From Streptomonospora wellingtoniae (GTDB taxonomy: Bacteria; Actinomycetota; Actinomycetes; Streptosporangiales; Streptosporangiaceae), in assembly GCF_031845375.1 (NCBI RefSeq), contig NZ_JAVREK010000028.1, positions 30,634 to 94,633 on the forward strand: DNA of 64,000 nt, given 5' to 3'. The notes under the pieces are model-generated. The model had not been told where the DNA came from. It did no database searches and was given only the letters and a program-made list of their open reading frames with translations. The position numbers were made by a program, and so were the translations under genes. Of the stretch, positions 37,069-45,253 are shown piece after piece (within the stretch, counting starts at the first letter, position 1; every line of letters begins with the position of its first letter).

Positions 37069-38334
37069 CTACGACCGCTCGAAACGCGGCCGCAGCGGCA
37101 TGTGCGCAGCTGTGCCGTCGAGCTTGACGCCCAGGATCTGGTGCAGCTGGACGACGTTGCGCTCGAAGCCGAGGATGCAGCCGTTCATGTACAGCCGCCA
37201 CACGCGGGCCGTGCCCTCGCCGACCTCGCGCACCGCCGCGTCCCAGTTGCGGTCCAAGTTGTCGGCCCAGTGCCGCAGCGTCAGCGCGTAGTGCTCGCGC
37301 AGGTTCTCCTGGTGGCGGATCTCGAAGCCGGCGTCGTTCATCCGCATCTGGATCTCGGCCGGGCCCTCCAGCTCCCCGTCCGGGAAGACGTAGCGGTTGA
37401 TCACGCCGCCCGGCTTCATCGCCGGAAGGTCGTTGCGCGGGCGCGTGATGCAGTGGTTGAGCAGGCGCCCGCCCGGCTTGAGCTTGTCGTTCAGCCCGGC
37501 GAAGTAGTCCGGCAGGTTCTTCTTGCCGATGTGCTCGGTCAGGCCGATGGAGCTGATGCGGTCATAGATCCCGTCGGGCACGTCGCGGTAGTCCATGTGC
37601 CTGACCTCGGCCAGATCCGTCAGCCCCTCCTGGGCGATGCGCTTGCTCGCCCACTCGGCCTGCTCCTTGGACAGCGTCACGCCCAGCGCCTTGACGCCGT
37701 ATTCGCGGGCGGCGTGCATCACCATGCCGCCCCACCCGCAACCGACGTCGAGCAGCCGCATGCCCTCCTCCAGGCCGAGCTTGCGCGCGACGAGGTCGTG
37801 CTTGTCGTACTGGGCCTGCTCCAGCGACGCGTCGTCGCTGCCGAAGACCGCGCAGGTGTAGGTCATCGACGGGCCCAGCACCAGCTCGTAGAAGGCGTTG
37901 GAGACGTCGTAGTGGTGGTGGATCACCTCGGCGTCGCGGTCTTTGGCATGCCTGGTGCCCAGCCAGGACAGCCGGCCGCGGCGCATCTCCTGCGGCGGTG
38001 GCGGGATGCGGTTGACGAACTTCACCCATCCGATTCCGCGGACGATCTTCGCCAGCTCCGCCGGCGACGTCCGCACGCCGTCGCCGAAGGCGACGCCGGT
38101 CATCCGGTCCAGGGCGGTGTACATGTCGCCCTCAAGGTCGATGTGGCCGGCCACGTAGGCACGTGTTAGCCCCATCGCCCCCGGCGACTGGGCCAGGTAG
38201 TTCAGCGCCGCCGGATTGCGCACGACCAGCGTCGTGTCGCTCTCGGGGTCGCCGGCCGTGCTGCCGTCATAGGCGCGGAAGCGAACAGGCGCGTCCTTCC
38301 CGACGACGCGTTCGAAGATCTCCGCTAGCCGCAT
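37069..38334 (-). CDS. tmsB: S-adenosylmethionine-dependent fatty acid methyltransferase (TmsB/UfaA1-like)
   Basis: The protein has 421 residues of the cyclopropane-fatty-acid-synthase family. It has the substrate/SAM signature HHHYDVSNAFYELVLGPSMTYTCA, the SAM loop DVGCGWGG (196-203), and the conserved SIGLTEHIG block. Such enzymes methylate an unsaturated acyl chain of a phospholipid. Immediately upstream, 52 nt away, is an FAD-linked oxidoreductase. Together they match the tmsA-tmsB pair that makes 10-methylstearic (tuberculostearic) acid via a 10-methylene intermediate. Start ATG 38334 follows AAGGGAAC. The pairing is the main support for calling tmsB instead of a plain cyclopropane synthase. 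Confidence 0.88.
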   Translation of the reverse strand: MRLAEIFERVVGKDAPVRFRAYDGSTAGDPESDTTLVVRNPAALNYLAQSPGAMGLTRAYVAGHIDLEGDMYTALDRMTGVAFGDGVRTSPAELAKIVRGIGWVKFVNRIPPPPQEMRRGRLSWLGTRHAKDRDAEVIHHHYDVSNAFYELVLGPSMTYTCAVFGSDDASLEQAQYDKHDLVARKLGLEEGMRLLDVGCGWGGMVMHAAREYGVKALGVTLSKEQAEWASKRIAQEGLTDLAEVRHMDYRDVPDGIYDRISSIGLTEHIGKKNLPDYFAGLNDKLKPGGRLLNHCITRPRNDLPAMKPGGVINRYVFPDGELEGPAEIQMRMNDAGFEIRHQENLREHYALTLRHWADNLDRNWDAAVREVGEGTARVWRLYMNGCILGFERNVVQLHQILGVKLDGTAAHMPLRPRFERS

Positions 38335-38386
38335 GATTGTTCCCTTCTCACCTGCGTCAGCCCACACCGCGCCGTGGGCCGGCGCC

Positions 38387-39811
38387 TCACTTGTTACCGA
38401 CGCACTTGGCGTAGAGGTCGAGGAGACGCTCGTCGGGGTCGTAGGCCCGCTTGAGCCCTCGGTACCCCTCGCCGTTGTACAACCGCCAGAACTCGTCCTC
38501 GGAGTAGAACGCGTCCGAGTACAGCGACTTGTGGCCGCCCAACCGGGAGACCTCCTCCTCGACCGCCCGGTTGTGGTGGGCGCGCCGCTGCCCAGGGCGC
38601 ATGGGGACCATGCCCCAGAACCCGAAGTTGACGTAGAGCCGCTCCCGCTCCAGCGGGTACAGCGGCCACACATGAGCGCGCCCCGCGGCCGGCGGCGCGG
38701 TCTCGCGCAGCCGAAGGGGGCACATCCACACCGGAGAGATGCCGATGTCGGCGTGGAAGAAGTCGAGGAACTCCGCACCGCGTTCGACGCCGACCTCGAT
38801 GTCCTGGATGACCGGCTCCTGCTGGGGACGGCCGCGGTAGCGGTTGAGCAGGCGGCTGAAGTCGGTGCGCCGGTCCAGCGCCACCAGCTTGCGGTACACG
38901 TCCGAGCGCTTCAGCGAGCGCGGCCACAGGCGGCGAACGGCGGGGCTGCCCAGCCCGAACGCACCCGAGCACCAGAACCAGTCGGTGTCCCAGCGCCACA
39001 GGTAGTCGTGGGCCGTCAGGTAGTCGCCGGGGCCGGGGCCCGCGAAGCGCGGGATGGACCGGTAGAAGATGTCGGTGCCGGTGTAGTCGCTGGTCCAGGG
39101 CGCGTGGTCGACGAACGACGCCACGGTCAGATACTGCTCGCCGGGGCCGTAGGAGACTCCGTCGACGAAGTCGACCCGCTCCCCGTCGTGCTCGCCGTCG
39201 CCGCAGATGCGCGAGAAGGCCTCCATCGCCTCCTTGGTGCCGCCGAAACGCAGGTGGCGCAGGTGGACGTACGGCTTGACCGGCTCCAGCTCGATACGCA
39301 GTCGCAGGCTGTAGCCCAGCGTGCCGTAGGAGTTGGGGAAGCCGTAGAACAGCTCGCTGTGCTCGTTGTCGCGGCGGGCGGTGACGACGTCGCCGGACCC
39401 GGTGAGGATCTCGATCTCCTCGACCGACTCGTGCGGCATGCCGTTGCGGAACGAGGACGACTCGATGCCCAGGCCGGTGACCGCGCCGCCGAGGGTGATG
39501 GTGCGCAGCTGCGGGACCACCAGCGGCATCAGGCCGTGCGGCAGGGTCGCCGCGACCAGGTCCTCGTAGGTGGTCATGCCGCCGACGTCGGCCACGCGAT
39601 CGACGGGGTCCACGGCCAGCACGGAGTCGAAGGCGGAGACGTCCAGGCGCGGGGCGCCGGAGTCGTCGCGGAAGCGGAACAGGTTCGACGTGGGTTTGGC
39701 CAGCCGGACCGGTGCGTCCGCGGGCAGGCGTGCGTAGTCGCGCTGGAGCCGCTGCACGGCCTCGACGTGATCGGCGAAGTCCCGCTGCGATGACTGACGA
39801 ATCGCTCTCAC
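38387..39811 (-). CDS. tmsA: FAD-dependent oxidoreductase, probable methylene-fatty-acid reductase (TmsA-like)
   Basis: The protein has about 474 residues. An FAD-binding PCMH-type N-domain (GGMTTYEDLVAATLPHGLMP, VPQLRTITLGGAVTGLGIESS) is followed by a C-terminal catalytic domain of the alditol-oxidase/DHCR24-like kind. It would reduce the 10-methylene lipid made by TmsB to a 10-methyl chain. GTG 39811 is chosen by homology to the start of the conserved helix (VRAIRQSSQRDFADHVEAVQ); the upstream frame is Arg-rich and unconserved. It is 52 nt upstream of tmsB in one operon. Exact start is uncertain by tens of residues. Confidence 0.88.
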   Translation of the reverse strand: MRAIRQSSQRDFADHVEAVQRLQRDYARLPADAPVRLAKPTSNLFRFRDDSGAPRLDVSAFDSVLAVDPVDRVADVGGMTTYEDLVAATLPHGLMPLVVPQLRTITLGGAVTGLGIESSSFRNGMPHESVEEIEILTGSGDVVTARRDNEHSELFYGFPNSYGTLGYSLRLRIELEPVKPYVHLRHLRFGGTKEAMEAFSRICGDGEHDGERVDFVDGVSYGPGEQYLTVASFVDHAPWTSDYTGTDIFYRSIPRFAGPGPGDYLTAHDYLWRWDTDWFWCSGAFGLGSPAVRRLWPRSLKRSDVYRKLVALDRRTDFSRLLNRYRGRPQQEPVIQDIEVGVERGAEFLDFFHADIGISPVWMCPLRLRETAPPAAGRAHVWPLYPLERERLYVNFGFWGMVPMRPGQRRAHHNRAVEEEVSRLGGHKSLYSDAFYSEDEFWRLYNGEGYRGLKRAYDPDERLLDLYAKCVGNK

Positions 39812-40498
39812 CCGCTTCTCAACCCGCTCGGCGCGCCGCCGCGCCGCTGCCGTCCTAACCTGCCGCCGACGATGGAGGCAGACCGTGGAACACCCTATTC
39901 CCCTCTTACCCGCCAGTAGCCCAACGGGGCCTGTGACCAGTGCAACCCGCACACCTGGGAATTCCCCCGCCAGATGCGCACACTCCCCCGGCCGCCCGGT
40001 CACAGGCGCTCCACATCATGTTCCCCACTGCCCCACGGCCGATACCTCACGCGAGCCGGGGCGGCCGATTGCGGCCGCAGGGCTGTGCCCCGCCCAACCC
40101 AGCCAAGCGGACGCGAAGCGGCCCGGCGGGCCCCGACACGCGGAGGGGCGGGCACCGGGAGAGCGCGGGCGGCACCGGAGCGATCCACCGGGCCCCGACC
40201 CCGTTGATCTTGTAGCCATCGTGAAGGAAAGCGATTTCCATTTGCGATGGCTACAAGCTGTGTGGGGCCTCCCTCTGGTCGGCCGTACCGGAGGAACAAA
40301 ACGAGGGTGAACCGGCCCGCTCCAGACCCACTTCAGGGAATGTCACGGAACGATAACGGGATTTCGTGGGCGCCTCGCGATGGAGTGCGTTTGCCCAGCT
40401 CAGAGGTGCTAGCTCCGCTGTTTTGGGAATAGATCAACGGTGATATGCCACAGTCCGGTGCGGGCGCGCTCTCGGCGGGCAGCGTAGGATCGGCCAAC
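39812..40498. other. Divergent intergenic region between tmsA and the racemase gene
   Basis: This 687-bp region has no convincing gene. Its right half holds an interrupted copy of the palindromic element (40202-40257 and 40431-40442). An open frame at 39885-40310 reads through the repeat and is not a gene. Promoters for both sides should be here. Confidence 0.55.
40202..40442. repeat. Palindromic element copy interrupted by 173 bp
   Basis: The left arm and inner right arm (CGATGGCTACAAG ending at 40257) are intact. The outer right end AGATCAACGGTG resumes only at 40431. The 173 bp between (40258-40430) are bounded by AG dinucleotides and show no obvious inverted termini. This looks like an element into which sequence was inserted, or a recombined pair of half elements. 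Confidence 0.75.
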
Positions 40499-41326
40499 GT
40501 GCGCATCGCCTTCGTCGACTCCGGGATCGGCATGCTGTCGACCGCCGCCGCCGTGCGCGCGGCCCGGCCCGACGCGGACCTGGTCCTCTCCATGGACCCC
40601 GACCACATGCCCTGGGGCGCCCGCGCTCCGGAGGCGATCGTGGAACGGGTCCTCGCCGGCGCCCGGGCGGCCCTCGGCGCCGGGGGCCGCGGCGAGGCGC
40701 GTACCGGGACCGGCGCCCCCTCCCCGACCGGCGCCGTCGCGCCGGACGCGATCGTGGTGCCGTGCAACACGGCTTCCGTGCACGGCCTCACGTCGCTGCG
40801 CGAAGCCTTCGAACCGCACACCCCCGTCGTCGGCACCGTCCCGCCGATCAAGCCCGCCGCGGCGCGCGGCGGACCGGTGGCCGTGTGGTCGACGGTGGCG
40901 ACCTCCCGCAGCCGCTATCAGCAGAGCCTCATCGAGGAGTTCGGCCAGGGCGTGGAGGTCGTGCCGGTGCCCTGCCCGGGACTCGCCGAGGCGATCGAGT
41001 CGGCCGCACCCCGCGCGATCGACGCGGCGATCGCGCATGCGGTCGCGCGCACCCCGCCGCAGACCACCGCGGTGGTTCTGGGCTGCACCCACTACGACCT
41101 CGTCGAGCAGCGCATATCGGACGCCCTCGGCGGCCGCGCGGAGATGTTCACCGCCGCCGGAGCCGTCGCCGCCCAGACCCTGCGCCGCCTCGGCATAGCT
41201 GCGGCCCCTGAGCTCCCCCTGACCGGCGGCGTCGCCGTCCTGGCCAGCGGCCGCCCGACCCGGCTCCCCGCAGCCGCACTCGCCTACCGCTCAGGCGCCG
41301 CCCTGACACGCGTGCCCCAGACGTGA
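40499..41326 (+). CDS. Aspartate/glutamate racemase family protein (MurI-like)
   Basis: The protein has about 275 residues. The two catalytic cysteines of MurI-type racemases are present: Cys89 in VPCNTASVH and Cys196 in LGCTHYDLV. Asp7 and Ser8 lie in AFVDSGIGMLS. These enzymes interconvert L- and D-glutamate or aspartate, and D-glutamate is a peptidoglycan building block. The GTG at 40499 starts at the conserved strand; ATG 40445 adds 18 unconserved residues. A low-complexity Gly/Arg insert lies at about 61-80. It is a divergent member, so a second, non-essential racemase is possible. Confidence 0.82.
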   Translation: MRIAFVDSGIGMLSTAAAVRAARPDADLVLSMDPDHMPWGARAPEAIVERVLAGARAALGAGGRGEARTGTGAPSPTGAVAPDAIVVPCNTASVHGLTSLREAFEPHTPVVGTVPPIKPAAARGGPVAVWSTVATSRSRYQQSLIEEFGQGVEVVPVPCPGLAEAIESAAPRAIDAAIAHAVARTPPQTTAVVLGCTHYDLVEQRISDALGGRAEMFTAAGAVAAQTLRRLGIAAAPELPLTGGVAVLASGRPTRLPAAALAYRSGAALTRVPQT

Positions 41327-41417
41327 CGGCTCGGCTCCGCGCGCGAGCCCGTCCCGCTGAACGGTGGCGCCCGCCGCTCTCGGCCTTCGGGCACGCGCGG
41401 GACACGCGGCGCGGGCA

Positions 41418-41762
41418 CTACGTCGCGAACACCAGCACGATCGCCATCACCGCCATGGTCTCCATGGCCACCACGCCTCCGGTCCTGAACCCCCGCCACC
41501 CGCGGCTGTGGGGTCCCAACCACACGCCCACGGCGGTCACCAGGGCGGCCAGGGCCCAGAACACGGCGAAGTACCAGATCGCCGTCGAGCGGCCGCAGGA
41601 GGTGGAGCAGATCTCAAGGCCCACGAGCCCGAGCCCCAGGTACAGGAACACCACCGGTCCGGTGATGAGGGCGAGCACCGTACCGATGAGAGGTGGCACG
41701 AACCATCTCGGGTCGTAGTCGTCGGGACTCGTCTCATGCGTTCCGTCGCGCTCGTCTGCCAT
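41418..41762 (-). CDS. Small integral membrane protein
   Basis: The protein has 114 residues with about three TM helices (WFVPPLIGTVLALITGPVVFL, WYFAVFWALAALVTAVGVWL, AMETMAVMAIVLVFA) after an acidic N-terminus. No family recognised. It is convergent with the racemase gene. The Cys pair at about residue 52-56 (ICSTSCG) could be metal-binding or disulfide-linked. Isolated on its strand. Confidence 0.7.
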   Translation of the reverse strand: MADERDGTHETSPDDYDPRWFVPPLIGTVLALITGPVVFLYLGLGLVGLEICSTSCGRSTAIWYFAVFWALAALVTAVGVWLGPHSRGWRGFRTGGVVAMETMAVMAIVLVFAT

Positions 41763-41952
41763 AGGCAGCGATACTGCCAGCCATCGGCCGACCGCGGCTG
41801 AGTACGGGCACTCACCCGGCTCGCCCCTCCCCCGCGCAGGGCCGGTTCACCCGAGCGCCGGCGCCGCGGTCCCCGGGGAGCACAAGGCACCGGGCGGCGA
41901 AGGCGATCAGCCGCGGCCCGGGGCCCTCACGTCGAACGGCGCCGCTCCCTGG

Positions 41953-42789
41953 CTAGGTGCGAGCGGTGTCCGAGCGCAGGAAGGAGAGCAGGAGCGACAC
42001 CACCTGGTCGGGGAACTGGTCGTGCGGATAGTGGCCCGCGCCCTCGATCATCTCAAGGCGGCCGAGGCCGGACGGCAGGGCGTCGACGACTGCCGAACCC
42101 TCGGCGTGCGGGTCGGCCCAGTCGGGGTCGAGGGTGCCCATCACGACCAGGACGGGGCACCGGACGCCGCCGAGCTGCGCGCCCGCGTCGGTCGGGGCGC
42201 TGCGGCCCATGCCTTGCATGGCCTTCATCCGGCCCGGCTCACGCAGCAGGGAGTCGATGCGGTCGATCCGCTCGGACCAGCCGGCCGGCTTCGCACCGGG
42301 GTAGGCCACGTCGAGGTATGAGCGCCAGAGCCGCACACTGCCGAAGACGGCCGTGCCGAGCAGCCGCAGCATGCCCTGCCGGAAGCGCTTCACCCGCAGG
42401 TCTCCGAGCCCTACCGACTGCTTGCGGGTGAACGGCGCCAGCTCGACGACCGCGGTCACCAGAGCGGGGTCCTTCGCCGCGGCGATGGTGGCGGCGCCGC
42501 CGGACACCGAATGGCCGACGAGCACTGCCGGGCCGCCCAGGTGGCGGATCACGGCGAGCAGGTCACCGGCGATGTCGGTCCGGCTCCAGGCCGGCCAGTC
42601 GACGCTGGACTCTCCGCAGCCGCGCAGGTCGACCGCTACGACCCGGTAACCCGCCTCCACCAGCGGAGGGATCACGGCGCGGTAGGCGGCGCGGCTGTCG
42701 CCCATGCCGTGGGCGAGTACGACCAGCGGGCCGGACCCCGCCACCTCGTAAGCGATGGTGCCGTCCTCGACGGCAAGGTACTCGGTCAT
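41953..42789 (-). CDS. Alpha/beta hydrolase
   Basis: The protein has 278 residues. The nucleophile elbow GHSVSG places Ser94. An Asp lies in GTLDPDWADP and a His in GAGHYPHD, giving a full catalytic triad. The oxyanion motif is AHGMGDSRAAYR. It is a cytosolic esterase- or epoxide-hydrolase-like enzyme; substrate unknown. A palindromic operator-like sequence lies 18-43 bp before its start, which suggests regulation by a TetR- or MarR-type repressor, but no regulator gene is adjacent. Confidence 0.85.
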   Translation of the reverse strand: MTEYLAVEDGTIAYEVAGSGPLVVLAHGMGDSRAAYRAVIPPLVEAGYRVVAVDLRGCGESSVDWPAWSRTDIAGDLLAVIRHLGGPAVLVGHSVSGGAATIAAAKDPALVTAVVELAPFTRKQSVGLGDLRVKRFRQGMLRLLGTAVFGSVRLWRSYLDVAYPGAKPAGWSERIDRIDSLLREPGRMKAMQGMGRSAPTDAGAQLGGVRCPVLVVMGTLDPDWADPHAEGSAVVDALPSGLGRLEMIEGAGHYPHDQFPDQVVSLLLSFLRSDTART

Positions 42790-42806
42790 GGCATCGCCCC
42801 AGCTTT

Positions 42807-42832
42807 GCTAAGTTCGTTAGCTCAAAAGCTAA
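42807..42832. promoter_or_regulatory. Operator-like overlapping palindromes upstream of the alpha/beta hydrolase
   Basis: GCTAA-N5-TTAGC (42807-42821) overlaps TTAGCT-N4-AGCTAA (42817-42832), an AT-rich array of three half-sites 18 bp before the hydrolase start. The layout is typical of a TetR or MarR repressor operator. Confidence 0.6.
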
Positions 42833-42892
42833 TACCATTACCCATGCCTGTCAATGACGAACCCCACCCCCGGACGGCTCGCATTCGTCGGA

Positions 42893-42942
42893 CTTGGAGC
42901 CATCGCGAATGGAAAGCGCTTTCCATTCGCGATGGCTCCAAG
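42893..42942. repeat. Palindromic element copy with a perfect 50-bp palindrome
   Basis: Arms CTTGGAGCCATCGCGAATGG... (42893-42916) and their complement (42919-42942) are 24 bp each with a CG dinucleotide centre. The sequence is therefore a perfect 50-bp palindrome, followed by ATCAACCGG as in other copies. It lies between two minus-strand genes, 65 nt past the TPR-like gene's stop. Confidence 0.9.
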
Positions 42943-43006
42943 ATCAACCGGAAATGCCCACGCCAGCCGCGTAGCCGCCCGGTTGCCCGGTTACCCGGGG
43001 CGGGTC

Positions 43007-44536
43007 TCAGCCCGCGGGCGCGGGGCTCGCCTGAGCCGCCGGGTACGTTCGCTGAGTGGAGGCCGCGGCGCCTCCGCCGGCCGGCGGGGCGGGCGCGGGC
43101 ACGGCGGCGTCGGTGAGCAGCCGGACCAGGGAGCGCAGGCCGGACGTGTCCTTGTCGGCCAGCAGGGTCTCCAAGAGCGACAGCGCCGCCTTCTGGTCGC
43201 CGGGGACCGCGCGCACGCGGGGCCAGTGCAGTTCGGCCGCCACGTCACTCAGCGCCAAGGTCCGGCCCACCTGGCCCAACGCGTTCAGCAGCAACGCGTC
43301 GCCGGGACGCTCCACCAGCGCCGCGCGCACGAGGTCGGCCTGGTGCTCGGGGTCGACGTCCTCCGGCGACTGCCCGCGCAGCATCGGCAGCACCTCGGCG
43401 GCCGCGACGGGCACCTCGCGGGGACCGAGGCGGTCGGCCTCGGCGCGGATCTCCTCCAGGTCGCCGAACTCCTCGGCCTCGCGCCGCACCCGCTCCAGGG
43501 ACCGCTCGGCGCGCCGGAGCGCGCAGTCGGCCGTCCACCGCGCACCGCGCGCGACGGCCAGCCGGGCGCAGACCAGGCCGACGCGCAGGCACAGCCGACG
43601 CGACCCCACGCGCTCGAAGTAGCGCGTCCACGAGGTCAGCGTCGTACCCAGGCGCCAGTCGTTGTCCAGCGCTCCGGCCGCCACCAGGTGCTCGGCGGCC
43701 TCGGCCCAGCCGGGCCGCATCCGCGGGTGGGCGTCGGCCTCGCGCAGCTCCGGCAGTGCCGCACGGGCCTCCTCCGGCGAGCGCCGCCCGGCTCGGGCGA
43801 GCCACGCGAGCACGCGGGCGCGCTCCACGGCCGTGCGGCGGCGGGCCGCCGCACGGGCCGCGCCGCCGGGCCAGGCGGCGGTAATCCCGGCCTCCACACG
43901 CTCCAGCGCCGAAAGCGCCTCGTCGAAGCGGTCGAGGTGGCGCAGGGCGCGCACGTAGCCGAATGCGTAGCCCAGGCTGACGCCGCCGCCCTCAGCGCGG
44001 GCCGCAGCGGCGCGCGCGTCCAGCTCGCGGATCGCCTCGTCCGGGCGCTCGTCGTCGACCAGCATGTCGGCCTGTGCCAGCACCAGCGACTCCCACGCGG
44101 GCTCGCCGGGCCGGGTGTGGCCGAGGCTCTCGGCCACCAGTGCGGCCCGGTCGACGACGTGGCCGGGGCCGTCGATGTTGGTGTAGCACTCCAGCACGAG
44201 TTCGGCCGCGCAGGCGGCGGGACCGCATCCGGCGGCGTCTCCACCACCCGCGTGGGAGGCGCGCAGGCGCGCGAGCGCCGCGGGCAGGACCGAATCCCCT
44301 TCGGCCCGGTCCCCCACACGCGCGGCCAGCGGCCAGTGCCCCACCAGCGCCGCGGCCCAGCTCGGCGCGGCCTCACCGCCGGCGATGCGCTCCGCTGCGG
44401 GCACGGCCTCGGCCGCCGCGTCCGCCTGGCCCTCCGCGGCCATCTGCGCGAGCCGCACCAGGCTCTCTGCCAGCTCGGGCTGCCCGTCCGCCCGCAGCTT
44501 CCGCGCGGTCTCGCCCAGCCATCTCCACAGCGCCAT
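43007..44536 (-). CDS. Large helical-repeat (TPR-like) protein
   Basis: The protein has 509 residues, almost entirely alpha-helical and Ala/Leu/Glu/Arg-rich, with degenerate TPR-like pairs (YGYVRALRHLDRFDEALSALERVEAG-type segments, here YVRALRHLDRFDEALSALER). No catalytic motif, signal or TM helix is seen. The C-terminus is Pro/Ala-rich and disordered. Probably a scaffold or regulator that binds partner proteins. Isolated on its strand with a palindromic element after it. Start ATG 44536. Confidence 0.72.
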   Translation of the reverse strand: MALWRWLGETARKLRADGQPELAESLVRLAQMAAEGQADAAAEAVPAAERIAGGEAAPSWAAALVGHWPLAARVGDRAEGDSVLPAALARLRASHAGGGDAAGCGPAACAAELVLECYTNIDGPGHVVDRAALVAESLGHTRPGEPAWESLVLAQADMLVDDERPDEAIRELDARAAAARAEGGGVSLGYAFGYVRALRHLDRFDEALSALERVEAGITAAWPGGAARAAARRRTAVERARVLAWLARAGRRSPEEARAALPELREADAHPRMRPGWAEAAEHLVAAGALDNDWRLGTTLTSWTRYFERVGSRRLCLRVGLVCARLAVARGARWTADCALRRAERSLERVRREAEEFGDLEEIRAEADRLGPREVPVAAAEVLPMLRGQSPEDVDPEHQADLVRAALVERPGDALLLNALGQVGRTLALSDVAAELHWPRVRAVPGDQKAALSLLETLLADKDTSGLRSLVRLLTDAAVPAPAPPAGGGAAASTQRTYPAAQASPAPAG

Positions 44537-44770
44537 CGGTGCCGACTCCTCGCGTCTTCCTCCGTGCCGGTTAGGTTCCCCGGCGGCGCCCGCGCTCGCG
44601 CCGCGCGCCTCCCGGAGACGCTACCGAACGTATCAATGTGATCACCGCGAGGCGGCGAGAATGCGGAAACCGCCGAGCAATCCGGCGGATAGACTCGATG
44701 AGAGAGCCGGGGGGCGACGTTGCAAACAGCCGCGACCGGCGCGGCGGCAGTGACGGGAGCGCAGGCGACT

Positions 44771-45118
44771 ATGGGATGGCGAGACCGGTTCGGGCTCCGC
44801 AAGGCCAATCGGCGCGGCAAGGCGCGCTTCGATCGTGCTGCCGAGGACTCCGACGTCCGGGCACTGATCGACTTCCACAAGAGCAAGGTGGGCGTGGAGT
44901 TCTTCGTCGAACCTGAGACCTTCGCCACCAGCACGACGGCGGTCGCCGTGGCCACCGACGGCGAGTGGATCCGCCGCCGCGTCGGCTCCACGGACGTCAT
45001 CCGCAAGGTCGCGCGCAACCTGGCGGCCCCCGTCTACGATGTTCAGATCGTCGGCTACCCGCAGCGCATGCGCGACTGGACCGCGCGCAACAAGCGCGGC
45101 CTGTCGATGGACGAGTAG
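44771..45118 (+). CDS. Small conserved hypothetical protein upstream of the AI-2E transporter
   Basis: The protein has 115 residues (ATG 44771; a TTG at 44720 would add 17). Its parts include a basic N-terminus (WRDRFGLRKANRRGK), FFVEPETFATSTTAVAVATDGEWIRRR-type strands, and a C-terminal VYDVQIVGYPQRMRDW helix. This C-terminal pattern I recall in small actinobacterial proteins of unknown role. It is in the same direction as the AI-2E gene, 135 nt before it. Confidence 0.72.
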   Translation: MGWRDRFGLRKANRRGKARFDRAAEDSDVRALIDFHKSKVGVEFFVEPETFATSTTAVAVATDGEWIRRRVGSTDVIRKVARNLAAPVYDVQIVGYPQRMRDWTARNKRGLSMDE

Positions 45119-45253
45119 CCGGGGCCGCATGCCCGACCCCGGCTCGGCCGTGCCGCGCAGCGGGGCGCCCGCGGCACCGTGCCCCGACGCCGCACCGCGT
45201 ACGCACAGCGAAACGCGCTGCGGCGACATGCAGCAGGAAGGCGACCCGCGCCC

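Noticed and set aside
39885..40310. 141-codon frame that ends in LVAIVKESDF
   Set aside because: It reads through the palindromic element; the same peptide appears at other copies of the repeat.
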